Assembly (NCBI RefSeq): GCF_018449515.1
Contig: NZ_JAAVUQ010000031.1
Location: 1-64,000 of the forward strand
Direction of reading: 5' to 3'
From: Caballeronia sp. dw_19
Lineage (GTDB): Bacteria; Pseudomonadota; Gammaproteobacteria; Burkholderiales; Burkholderiaceae
Length of the DNA: 64,000 nucleotides
This document shows, piece by piece, positions 57,479 to 64,000 of this stretch (position 1 is the stretch's first letter; each line of letters begins with the position of its first letter). A program made the translations under genes and the position numbers. Below the pieces are notes generated by a model that did no database searches, had not been told where the DNA came from, and saw nothing but the letters and a program-made list of their open reading frames with translations.

Positions 57479-58510
57479 ATGAAAATCATGATTGTTACCG
57501 ACGCATGGGAACCGCAAGTCAACGGCGTCGTGCGTACCTTGAAAAGCACCAGCCGCGAACTGACTGCGCTGGGACATCGCGTGGAATTGCTGACGCCGCT
57601 CGAATTCAGGACCATCGCGTGCCCGACTTATCCCGAGATTCGCCTGTCGCTGCTGCCGCGCCGCCGCGTCGCGCAACGCATAGAGGAATTTGCGCCGGAT
57701 GCGCTGCATATCGCGACGGAAGGCCCGCTCGGCATGGCCGCGCGCTCGTTCGCTCTGCGCAACAAACTCCCCTTCACGACCGCGTATCACACGCGCTTTC
57801 CTGAGTACGTGCAGGCACGGTTCCACATTCCGCTCGCTGCAACCTACAAGTTTTTGCACTGGTTCCACAAGCCTTCGCAAGCGGTAATGGCGCCTACGCC
57901 CGTTGTGAAAACTGACCTCGAAAAGTTCGGTTTCACGAACGTGGTCTTGTGGACACGCGGCGTGGATCTGGATATTTTTCGACCGATGGATTCGAAGGTC
58001 CTGAACACGACACGGCCCATTTTTTTGTATGTCGGACGCGTCGCGGTCGAGAAGAATGTCGAGGCTTTCCTGAAGCTCGATCTGCCCGGGTCGAAGTGGG
58101 TCGCGGGCGAAGGACCGGCGCTGGCCGAACTGAAATCGCGCTATCCGAACGCGAACTATCTTGGCGTGTTGTCGCAGGCTGAACTGGCGAAGGTCTACGC
58201 GGCCGCTGATGTATTCGTGTTCCCAAGCCGCACCGATACCTTCGGCCTCGTGCTGCTCGAAGCAATGGCATGCGGTACGCCGGTCGCGGCGTACCCGGTG
58301 ACGGGTCCGATCGATGTACTCGGCACCGATGGCCCGGGAGCGCTTGACGAAGACCTGCGCGAAGCGTGTTTGCGGGCGCTGAAAATTGAACGCGCCGATG
58401 CCCGTGCGTGGGCGGAGAAGTTCTCGTGGCGGGCGGCATCGGAACAATTCGCGGCGAATCTGAAGCCGCTTGCGACTCGCGGCGCGACGCAAAGCCAAGC
58501 AACGGCGTAA
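57479..58510 (+). CDS. agt: GT4 glycosyltransferase, Agt-like glycolipid synthase
   Basis: This 343-residue GT-B fold glycosyltransferase of family 4 begins MKIMIVTDAWEPQVNGVVRTL, close to Agt/MgtA-type enzymes that glycosylate diacylglycerol. The donor-binding half includes FLYVGRVAVEKNVEAFL and the E-x7-E type motif in FVFPSRTDTFGLVLLEAMACGTPVAA. It lies 50 bases after plcP. In phosphate-starved bacteria the pair turns phospholipid into diacylglycerol and then into glucosyl-, galactosyl- or glucuronosyl-diacylglycerol; which sugar is used cannot be read from sequence. The start at 57479 matches the family; an upstream TTG overlaps the plcP stop. A mannosyltransferase role is the alternative. 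Confidence 0.75.
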   Translation: MKIMIVTDAWEPQVNGVVRTLKSTSRELTALGHRVELLTPLEFRTIACPTYPEIRLSLLPRRRVAQRIEEFAPDALHIATEGPLGMAARSFALRNKLPFTTAYHTRFPEYVQARFHIPLAATYKFLHWFHKPSQAVMAPTPVVKTDLEKFGFTNVVLWTRGVDLDIFRPMDSKVLNTTRPIFLYVGRVAVEKNVEAFLKLDLPGSKWVAGEGPALAELKSRYPNANYLGVLSQAELAKVYAAADVFVFPSRTDTFGLVLLEAMACGTPVAAYPVTGPIDVLGTDGPGALDEDLREACLRALKIERADARAWAEKFSWRAASEQFAANLKPLATRGATQSQATA

Positions 58511-58823
58511 TCTGGCTTTCGCGAGGGCAACGGTATGATTGAATCCGCGTTGCCCTCAGCGCAACGTGGCGGATGTCAAAACGCGTTGTGCAGTTCGTGA
58601 CCCACCGGCCAGAGAAGGCAACAATGCGATGTGGCCGCTCGCAGCTGCAACAAGCTGCCGGCGGACTCGCCTTTAGTGACTTCCGCACAGCGGTCGTTCG
58701 AGAAGTCGGCCGCGAGTCGGCCAGCGAGTCATCCCCGCCCCGCGAAGCGGCGTCGAGCGTAGCTCGAAGAGTGCATCGGAGCGTACGTCAATACAACCAC
58801 AGCAAGTTTCAAAGAAGCGCAAT
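58511..58823. other. Intergenic region before dgkA
   Basis: These 313 bases between agt and dgkA show no gene, clear terminator or repeat by eye. A rather GC-rich, Ser/Arg-coding frame runs through part of it but has no family resemblance. Confidence 0.4.
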
Positions 58824-59360
58824 GTGAAAGCCAAACCTTCAGTGCAAGCGAAATCCCTGCTCTTGATACACCGGGAACCCTTCAGCAACGAAGACGACGA
58901 CATCGAGGGCGCGCCGCATCCGGGCGAGCCCTTGAGCGCCGACGATCCGCTCGCTCCGTTGCCGTTCAATCCCTACAAGGGCAACCGCGGCCTGACCCGC
59001 GCCTGGCACGCGATGAAAAACTCGCTGAACGGCTTTCGCGTGGCGATCCGCGAGGAAAGCGCGTTCCGCCAGGAGCTGACGCTCGCCGCCATCCTGGTGC
59101 CGTGCGGCATCTTCGTGCCGGTCTCGCCGGTCGAACGGGCGGCGCTGCTGGCGTCCGTGCTGCTGGTGCTGATGGTGGAATTACTGAACTCAAGCGTGGA
59201 AGCGGCGATAGACCGGATTTCGCTGGAGCGGCACGAACTGTCCAAACGGGCGAAGGATTTCGGCAGCGCGGCGGTCATGGTCGCCCTGCTGGCGTGCGTG
59301 CTCACATGGGGCCTGATAGTCGGCCCATTGCTCTGGCGATGGGCCTTGATGCTGTTTTAA
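58824..59360 (+). CDS. dgkA: Diacylglycerol kinase
   Basis: This is a 178-residue protein from a GTG start. The last 125 residues match the small trimeric prokaryotic diacylglycerol kinase: three membrane helices with the signature MVELLNSSVEAAIDRISLERHELSKRAKDFGSAAV. It phosphorylates diacylglycerol to phosphatidic acid with ATP. The first 50 or so residues form a polar, acidic extension absent from E. coli DgkA; a downstream start (for example the Met in AWHAMKNSLNG) would remove it. Placed after the PlcP/Agt pair, it could recycle diacylglycerol they generate. A separate promoter is likely given the 313-base gap. Confidence 0.9.
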   Translation: MKAKPSVQAKSLLLIHREPFSNEDDDIEGAPHPGEPLSADDPLAPLPFNPYKGNRGLTRAWHAMKNSLNGFRVAIREESAFRQELTLAAILVPCGIFVPVSPVERAALLASVLLVLMVELLNSSVEAAIDRISLERHELSKRAKDFGSAAVMVALLACVLTWGLIVGPLLWRWALMLF

Positions 59361-59526
59361 ACACCCCGCGGCACGCAACCGGCCACCCGCGCAGACCCCG
59401 TCCCCACTCAGCCGTTTATAATCGTCCGATATTCAAGATAGCCACCGATTTCCGGGTTCGTGACGCCGTCACGCAGGCCGCCTCAGGCCGCCCCCACCCG
59501 GAACCGGTCAACCAGGTCCGGACGAC

Positions 59527-60243
59527 ATGGAAGCCAAACCTCCCCGCCGCACCCGTGAACGGATTCTCGAACTGTCGCTGAAGCTGTTCAACGATATCGG
59601 GGAACCGAACGTCACGACGACTACCATCGCCGAAGAGATGGAAATCAGTCCAGGTAACCTGTACTACCATTTCCGCAACAAAGACGACATCATCAACAGC
59701 ATCTTCGCGCAGTTCGAACAGCAGATCGAAAAGCGGCTGCGCTTTCCCGAAGACCATCGTCCGACAATTGACGAGATGTGGTCGTACCTGCAGTACATGG
59801 CGGATTTCCTGTGGCAGTACCGGTTTTTGTATCGCGACCTGAATGATCTGCTCGCACGAAACCGCACGCTGGAAACGCATTTCAAACAGATCATCACCCA
59901 CAAGGTCAACTTCGCGCAGCAACTGTGCGACGCACTCGTAGCCGATCACGAAATGGTCGCAACGCCCGCGGAAATCAAGGTGATCGCGACCAACATGGGG
60001 GTGATCGCGACGTACTGGCTGTCGTACCAGTTCGTCATGAACCCGCGCAAATATAACGAGCAGGAAACCATCCGCTCGGAATTGCATCAGGCGAGCCTGC
60101 ATATCATCTCGATGATGGCGCCGTATCTCCGTGGCCGGTCACGGCAGATTTTCGATGACCTCGTGTCGGGGAAAATGCCGGAACGCGTCTTTGCCGATTA
60201 CCGCGCGCCCAAGGAAGACGGCGCGCCTAAGGAACCTATTTAA
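59527..60243 (+). CDS. TetR/AcrR family transcriptional regulator
   Basis: This 238-residue regulator has an N-terminal TetR HTH (RERILELSLKLFNDIGEPNVTTTTIAEEMEISPGNLYYHFRNKDDII, residues about 8-55) and a larger helical C-terminal domain with aromatic-rich helices (YLQYMADFLWQYRFLYRDLNDLL). The effector domain resembles regulators of lipid and fatty-acid genes in this order, but no ligand is known. Its stop shares a base with the next start (TAATG), coupling it to the LOG protein. Confidence 0.9.
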   Translation: MEAKPPRRTRERILELSLKLFNDIGEPNVTTTTIAEEMEISPGNLYYHFRNKDDIINSIFAQFEQQIEKRLRFPEDHRPTIDEMWSYLQYMADFLWQYRFLYRDLNDLLARNRTLETHFKQIITHKVNFAQQLCDALVADHEMVATPAEIKVIATNMGVIATYWLSYQFVMNPRKYNEQETIRSELHQASLHIISMMAPYLRGRSRQIFDDLVSGKMPERVFADYRAPKEDGAPKEPI

Positions 60244-60827
60244 TGAAAGCTGTCTGCGTATATTGCGGCTCCGCCAATGGAGCCAGACCGGTCTATGCCG
60301 AAGCGGCAAAAGCGTTTGGCCGGGCGTTGGTCGAAGCGGATCTCGCGCTGGTCTACGGCGGCGGGAGCGTGGGGTTGATGGGCACCATCGCCGACGAAGT
60401 CCTGGCGCTCGGCGGCCGCGCCATCGGTGTGATCCCCGAGTTGCTGATGAACAAGGAAGTCGGCCATAAAGGTCTGACGGAGCTGTACGTCGTGCCCGAC
60501 ATGCATCAGCGCAAGAAGAAAATGGCCGATCTCGCCGATGCGTTTGTATCGATGCCCGGCGGCGTCGGTACGTTCGAAGAGCTGTTCGAGGTTTACACAT
60601 GGGCGCAGCTTCGTTATCACGAGAAGCCGGTCGCGCTGCTGAACGTGGACGGGTATTACGATCCGCTGCTCGCCATGCTGCGCCATACCGTGGAAGAAGG
60701 TTTCATGCGCGCGCCATTCCTCGACATGCTGCAAGTGAACGCCGATCCCGTGAAGCTGATCGAAGCGCTCAGCGTGTATAAACCGCCGCTGGTGGACCGC
60801 TGGCCCGAGAAACGCGACGCTGTTTGA
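60243..60827 (+). CDS. LOG family (TIGR00730) Rossmann protein
   Basis: This 194-residue LOG-type protein, related to plant cytokinin-activating lonely-guy enzymes, shows the family signatures YGGGSVGLMG near residue 38 and MPGGVGTFEELFE near residue 104. Members cleave nucleoside 5'-monophosphates to base and ribose 5-phosphate, with cytokinin ribotides in plants and their microbes. In non-plant-associated bacteria the role is general purine or pyrimidine nucleotide cleavage. It is coupled by TAATG to the TetR regulator. Many Burkholderia are plant-associated, so a cytokinin role cannot be excluded. Confidence 0.93.
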   Translation: MKAVCVYCGSANGARPVYAEAAKAFGRALVEADLALVYGGGSVGLMGTIADEVLALGGRAIGVIPELLMNKEVGHKGLTELYVVPDMHQRKKKMADLADAFVSMPGGVGTFEELFEVYTWAQLRYHEKPVALLNVDGYYDPLLAMLRHTVEEGFMRAPFLDMLQVNADPVKLIEALSVYKPPLVDRWPEKRDAV

Positions 60828-60849
60828 TATCCCAACGGAGAATTTGACG

Positions 60850-61596
60850 ATGTCGAAGGTAGTGCTGATCACAGGCGGCAGCCGCGGCATTGGCCGTGCC
60901 GCCGTTTTGCTGTGCGCGGCGCGTGGCTGGTCGATCGGCGTGAATTACGCGACCAACCGCAGCGCCGCCGATGAAACCGTCGCCCGCGCGCAAGCCGCCG
61001 GTGGCCAGGCGATCGCAATCCAGGGCGATGTCTGCGAAGAAGCCGACGTGATAGCCCTATTCGATGCAACCGTGCGCGCGTTCGGTCCTATCGACGGTTT
61101 CGTGAACAACGCGGGCATTGTCGCGCCGGGTTCCGCGCTGGCCGACATGGACATCGCGCGCATGAAACGCGTCTTCGATACCAACGTGCTCGGCGCGTAT
61201 CTCTGCGCGCGTGAAGCGGCGCGGCGCATGTCGACCAAACGCGGCGGACGGGGCGGGTCGATCGTCAATGTGTCGTCCGCGGCAGCGCGGCTTGGGTCGC
61301 CGAACGAGTACGTGGACTACGCAGGGTCGAAAGGCGCCATCGATACCTTGACGATCGGCCTCGCAAAAGAACTAGGTCCGGAAGGCGTGCGCGTGAATGC
61401 CGTCCGGCCTGGTCTGATCGATACCGAGATTCACGCAAGCGGCGGCAAGCCCGATCGTGCAGCACAGCTGGGCTCGCTCGCGCCGCTGGGGCGGCCCGGT
61501 ACGGCGAATGAAGTGGCGGAATCGATTGTGTGGCTGTTGTCCGATGCGTCGGCGTATGTGACCGGCGCATTGCTCGACGTGGCGGGCGGGCGTTAA
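60850..61596 (+). CDS. SDR family oxidoreductase
   Basis: This 248-residue classical short-chain dehydrogenase/reductase has its nucleotide-binding motif as TGGSRGIG near the N-terminus, NNAG in FVNNAGIVAPG, and the catalytic Ser and Tyr-x3-Lys in NVSSAAARLG and YAGSKGAID. The overall sequence is close to FabG/glucose-dehydrogenase-like YgfF-type proteins. The substrate is unknown. It follows the LOG gene by 22 bases with a GGAGA ribosome site before the ATG at 60850, probably in one operon with TetR and LOG. Confidence 0.92.
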   Translation: MSKVVLITGGSRGIGRAAVLLCAARGWSIGVNYATNRSAADETVARAQAAGGQAIAIQGDVCEEADVIALFDATVRAFGPIDGFVNNAGIVAPGSALADMDIARMKRVFDTNVLGAYLCAREAARRMSTKRGGRGGSIVNVSSAAARLGSPNEYVDYAGSKGAIDTLTIGLAKELGPEGVRVNAVRPGLIDTEIHASGGKPDRAAQLGSLAPLGRPGTANEVAESIVWLLSDASAYVTGALLDVAGGR

Positions 61597-61608
61597 AACG
61601 TTTGGACG

Positions 61609-62199
61609 CTAAAAACCGCCCTTCTGCTTGAGCCATGCGCGTTCTTCGGCTGTTGATTCGCGGCCGAGGATAACGTTGCGATGCGGAAAGCGGCCAAACC
61701 GCTCGATCACTTCGGCATGGCGCAGCGCGTATTTCAGCCCGTCTTCGACGTCCTTGTCGCCGGTTTCATCGAAGAGTGCTTGGTGCAGACGCACGGCTTC
61801 ACGCTGGCTTGCCAGCGTCTCGTCGTGCTCGAACGGCATGGTCACGAACACGCGATGATGAATCGTCGGCAACGTGAGCTCGCCGCGCGTATCGACCAGC
61901 ATGTGAGCCAGCTTTAATGCTTCGGCGTCACCGGCGAATGCACGCGGCGTGTTGCGAAAACAATTACGGGTGAACTGGTCGAGCACCACGATCAATGCCA
62001 GCGCGCCGAGCGGTGTAGCGCACCACGATGCAAGCCGACCTTCCAATGCCTCCTCAATCAAAGCGCCGAAGCGCTCGTGAAGCATGGCATCGAAGGTCGC
62101 ATTCTTCTTGAACCAGGCACGGCGCGCGTGACCGTACTCCGCCGAATCTGGCGCACCGAACCACGCGTCGAGCACCGCTTGAGCGCGTGCGTCGAGCAT
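61609..62199 (-). CDS. DUF924 family protein
   Basis: This 196-residue all-helical soluble protein of the DUF924 family has VLDQFTRNCFRNTPRAFAGD, HRVFVTMPFEHDE and ERFGRFPHRNVILGRESTAEE as clear family signatures. The function is unknown; the fold resembles tetratricopeptide-like helical bundles. Its ATG shares a base with the stop of the AlaX gene (TGATG), so the two are coupled. It is convergent with the SDR gene, 12 bases away. Confidence 0.92.
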   Translation of the reverse strand: MLDARAQAVLDAWFGAPDSAEYGHARRAWFKKNATFDAMLHERFGALIEEALEGRLASWCATPLGALALIVVLDQFTRNCFRNTPRAFAGDAEALKLAHMLVDTRGELTLPTIHHRVFVTMPFEHDETLASQREAVRLHQALFDETGDKDVEDGLKYALRHAEVIERFGRFPHRNVILGRESTAEERAWLKQKGGF

Positions 62200-62930
62200 C
62201 ACGCAAACTCGATCACAAGACGCCGCGTGCGTGCACTTTTCTTCTCCACCTTCGCGATCCGCAGCTCACCGATCTCGCTCGTGTTACGCACATGCGTGCC
62301 GCCGCACGGCTGCAAATCAATACCTTCGATGCGCAACAAACGCACACGCCCCATGCCGGCCGGCGGCTTCACGCTCATGGTGCGCACGAGCTCAGGACGC
62401 TCTTCCATTTCCTGGTCGGTGATCCACTCGGTCGCCACCGGATGCGCGCCGCCAATCAGCTCACGCAAGCGCGTTTCCAGCGCCTCGCGTTCGATCGGTT
62501 CGACCGTCGCGAAGTCCATGCGCGCGTAGCCGCTGGTGATGCTGCAGCCATCGACGGGATAGGGTAATGCCGCGCACAGCAGATGCGTCGCCGTGTGCAG
62601 GCGCATGTGCCGGTAACGGCGCTCCCAATCGATCTCGGCTGTCACCCGATCGCCTACGTTCAGCTTCGCGAGCAGCGCGTCCTGATCCGGCGCGGGCACG
62701 TGGATGGCGTCATCGGGCGTCGCGCCTTCGAACTTGGCCTTGCGGGTGTCCGTTATTTCGATGCGCGTGCCGTCAGCAAGCGTCAGCGATCCGGCATCAC
62801 CGGCCTGACCGCCGCCCAGCGGATAAAACACGGTTTGATCGAGATGGATACCAAGCTCGTCGATAGCCGTGATCGACGCCTCGCAGCGCGTCAAATAGGC
62901 GTCCTCGCGAAACAACGCGCGTGTACTCAT
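62199..62930 (-). CDS. AlaX-type alanyl-tRNA editing protein
   Basis: This 243-residue stand-alone editing protein removes serine or glycine wrongly attached to tRNA-Ala. The zinc ligands are present: HTATH in MRLHTATHLLCAAL and Cys..His in LQPCGGTHVRN. An N-terminal AlaRS-like beta domain contains GGGQAGDAGSL. Its length matches the AlaX-M class. The start at 62930 is preferred to a longer frame because the family begins near STRALFREDAYL. It is coupled to the DUF924 gene. Confidence 0.93.
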   Translation of the reverse strand: MSTRALFREDAYLTRCEASITAIDELGIHLDQTVFYPLGGGQAGDAGSLTLADGTRIEITDTRKAKFEGATPDDAIHVPAPDQDALLAKLNVGDRVTAEIDWERRYRHMRLHTATHLLCAALPYPVDGCSITSGYARMDFATVEPIEREALETRLRELIGGAHPVATEWITDQEMEERPELVRTMSVKPPAGMGRVRLLRIEGIDLQPCGGTHVRNTSEIGELRIAKVEKKSARTRRLVIEFA

Positions 62931-62999
62931 GGGGAAATCTCCTGGTCTGTCACCGGCTGAAAATGAACCCGTATTATGCGGGCGGCCCGCCAAGCCTCC

Positions 63000-63410
63000 T
63001 TAGCCCGGGCGGTTGCGCATCCAGTCGGCGGTATCGAAGAAGGATGTGAGGAGGCGTTCACGCAAGGGCGCGTCGAGGCCGGTATCTTCCATTGCCCACG
63101 CCATGCAGCGCAGCCATTGATCCCGTTGCGGCGATGCAATCGCGAAGTTCATATGGCGAGCACGCAAACGCGGATGGCCAAAGCGGCTGATGTAATGGTC
63201 CGGGCCGCCCATCCAGCCGCACAGGAACCAGAAGAATTTATCGCGGGAATTCTCGAGCGTGGGAGGATGCAATGCGCGCAAAGCCGCGAAGTCCGGTTCG
63301 AGATCCATCAGATCGTAGAACCGGTCGACGAGCGCACGCACGCGCTCCTCGCCGCCAACGAGTTCAAATGCCGTGGGTTGCGGCGCTTGTTCAATATTTG
63401 CTTCGGTCAT
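63000..63410 (-). CDS. Group II truncated haemoglobin
   Basis: This 136-residue 2/2 globin contains the LRALHPPTLENSRDKFFWFLCGWMGGPDHY region and the proximal His with its surroundings in FGHPRLRARHMNFAI, typical of group II (GlbO/YjbI-like) haemoglobins. The Trp residues in the C-terminal part (RDQWLRCMAWAMED) fit the conserved TrpG8. Proposed roles are oxygen or nitric-oxide chemistry and redox signalling; a specific one is not shown here. It lies 69 bases upstream of the alaX start, on the same strand. Confidence 0.92.
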   Translation of the reverse strand: MTEANIEQAPQPTAFELVGGEERVRALVDRFYDLMDLEPDFAALRALHPPTLENSRDKFFWFLCGWMGGPDHYISRFGHPRLRARHMNFAIASPQRDQWLRCMAWAMEDTGLDAPLRERLLTSFFDTADWMRNRPG

Positions 63411-63503
63411 GCGTTTTCTTTGGGGTTATCGGGGGAAGGAGCGCTGCGGGGTTCGTCTGGTGTTTGGCGGGTGACGCACGGCCACGCGTTATCCGGGCCT
63501 CGG

Positions 63504-64000
63504 TCAGGCATCCCGCAACGATTGCAGCGCCGGCCGCGACAGTACGCGGCGCAGGCTCATCCAGCCGCCCACGCCCGAACACACGACACCCGCCACAATG
63601 CCCGCCGGCACGAGCCACGGGTTGAAATCGATGTGAAACTCGAACACGTACGTCGCCAGCACCCAGCCGATTCCCTGTGCGCCAAGCGCCGCCATCAGCC
63701 CGCTCAATGCGCCCACTGCCACGAACTCCGCAGTCTGCACCGAGCGCACCTGCTTATGCGACGCCCCGAGCGCGCGCAGCAACGCGGACTCGTGCACACG
63801 CTCGTCGCGCGTGCCGGCCAGCGCCGCGTACAACACGAGCACGCCCGCCGCGAGCGTGAAGACGAACAGGAACTGCACAGCGCCTATTACCTGCTCCAGC
63901 ACGCGCTGGATCTGCGCGAGAATCGGCGCGATATCAATGGCGGTCACGCTCGGATACTTGTTGATCAAGCCATCGATCAAACCCTGCTGCCCCGGCGGCA
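63504..64000 (-). CDS. FtsX-type ABC transporter permease, C-terminal fragment
   Basis: This is the C-terminal end of a large membrane protein cut by the window edge; its true start lies beyond position 64000. It has three membrane helices with the FtsX/MacB permease pattern (FLFVFTLAAGVLVLYAALAGT, then DERVHESALLRALGASHKQVRSVQTAEF, then a helix ending GWMSLRRVLSRPAL). It resembles YbbP-type permeases, which pair with a LolD-like ATPase (YbbA) to export lipids or small molecules from the inner membrane. The ATPase gene is not in this window. Confidence 0.85.
   Translation of the reverse strand, partial: PPGQQGLIDGLINKYPSVTAIDIAPILAQIQRVLEQVIGAVQFLFVFTLAAGVLVLYAALAGTRDERVHESALLRALGASHKQVRSVQTAEFVAVGALSGLMAALGAQGIGWVLATYVFEFHIDFNPWLVPAGIVAGVVCSGVGGWMSLRRVLSRPALQSLRDA

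Noticed and set aside
57368-58498. A 376-codon minus-strand frame opposite the glycosyltransferase
   Set aside because: Arg-rich mirror frame over a conserved GT4 gene.

Overview
The window is a GC-rich stretch of a primary chromosome from a betaproteobacterium of the Burkholderiaceae, most likely Burkholderia sensu lato (Paraburkholderia/Caballeronia type). The grounds are the gene order tpiA-secG-tRNA-Leu-nuoA-N-DUF2818-NUDIX, the linkage of ilvI-ilvH-ilvC with psd-pssA-leuA, the betaproteobacterial small families (DUF2863, DUF2818, DUF3619, DUF3106, DUF1178), and the protein sequences themselves. The species cannot be fixed from the sequence alone. There are no rRNA genes, insertion sequences, phage genes or CRISPR arrays; this is core chromosome with a few accessory genes.

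Layout. 0.4-9.5 kb: mixed single genes (DUF2863 protein, LuxR-type regulator with a degenerate receiver, CbiM-like membrane protein, BspC-like secreted protein, M14 carboxypeptidase, YaaA, PIN protein, aminotransferase, GST). 9.6-19.2 kb: an acyl-CoA catabolic island. A rightward operon carries 3-hydroxyacyl-CoA dehydrogenase, enoyl-CoA hydratase/isomerase, a histidine phosphatase, an APH-type kinase, an acyl-CoA dehydrogenase and a GST. Facing it is a tight leftward operon of two acyl-CoA dehydrogenases and two MaoC hydratases. The kinase-dehydrogenase pair looks like a split ACAD11, the enzyme that lets 4-hydroxyacyl-CoAs enter beta-oxidation.

19.3-37.7 kb (leftward): tpiA, secG, tRNA-Leu(GAG) and all 14 respiratory complex I genes nuoA-N, followed by a DUF2818 membrane protein translationally coupled to nuoN, a NUDIX hydrolase and a terminator; a DUF1178 gene follows. 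37.9-43.6 kb: quinone oxidoreductase, pnp, rpsO and a lone branched-chain-type binding protein. 43.9-45.3 kb: a lipoprotein and a beta-carbonic anhydrase. 45.4-52.5 kb (leftward): ilvI-ilvH-ilvC, then psd-pssA, then leuA, so valine/isoleucine/leucine synthesis flanks phosphatidylethanolamine synthesis. 52.9-55.2 kb: an ECF sigma factor coupled to a likely membrane regulator (DUF3619), a DUF3106 protein and an RDD protein. 55.3-64 kb: methyltransferase, a probable phosphate-starvation lipid-remodelling pair (plcP-agt) with a Pho-box-like site, dgkA, TetR regulator, LOG protein, SDR, DUF924, AlaX editing protein, truncated haemoglobin and the end of an FtsX-type permease.

Three signals lie outside ordinary gene calls. 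(1) Upstream of leuA, a near-consensus sigma-70 promoter is placed so that transcription should begin at the ATG of a 28-codon leader peptide with seven Leu codons, five of them CTA, overlapping a perfect 8-bp hairpin: a probable leaderless leucine attenuator. (2) A Pho-box-like repeat precedes a PlcP/Agt-type operon, pointing to phospholipid-to-glycolipid exchange under phosphate limitation. (3) The ilvI leader of about 140 nt carries two tandem hairpins with the same core. Start sites and functions are read from sequence and family knowledge only; no search was run.
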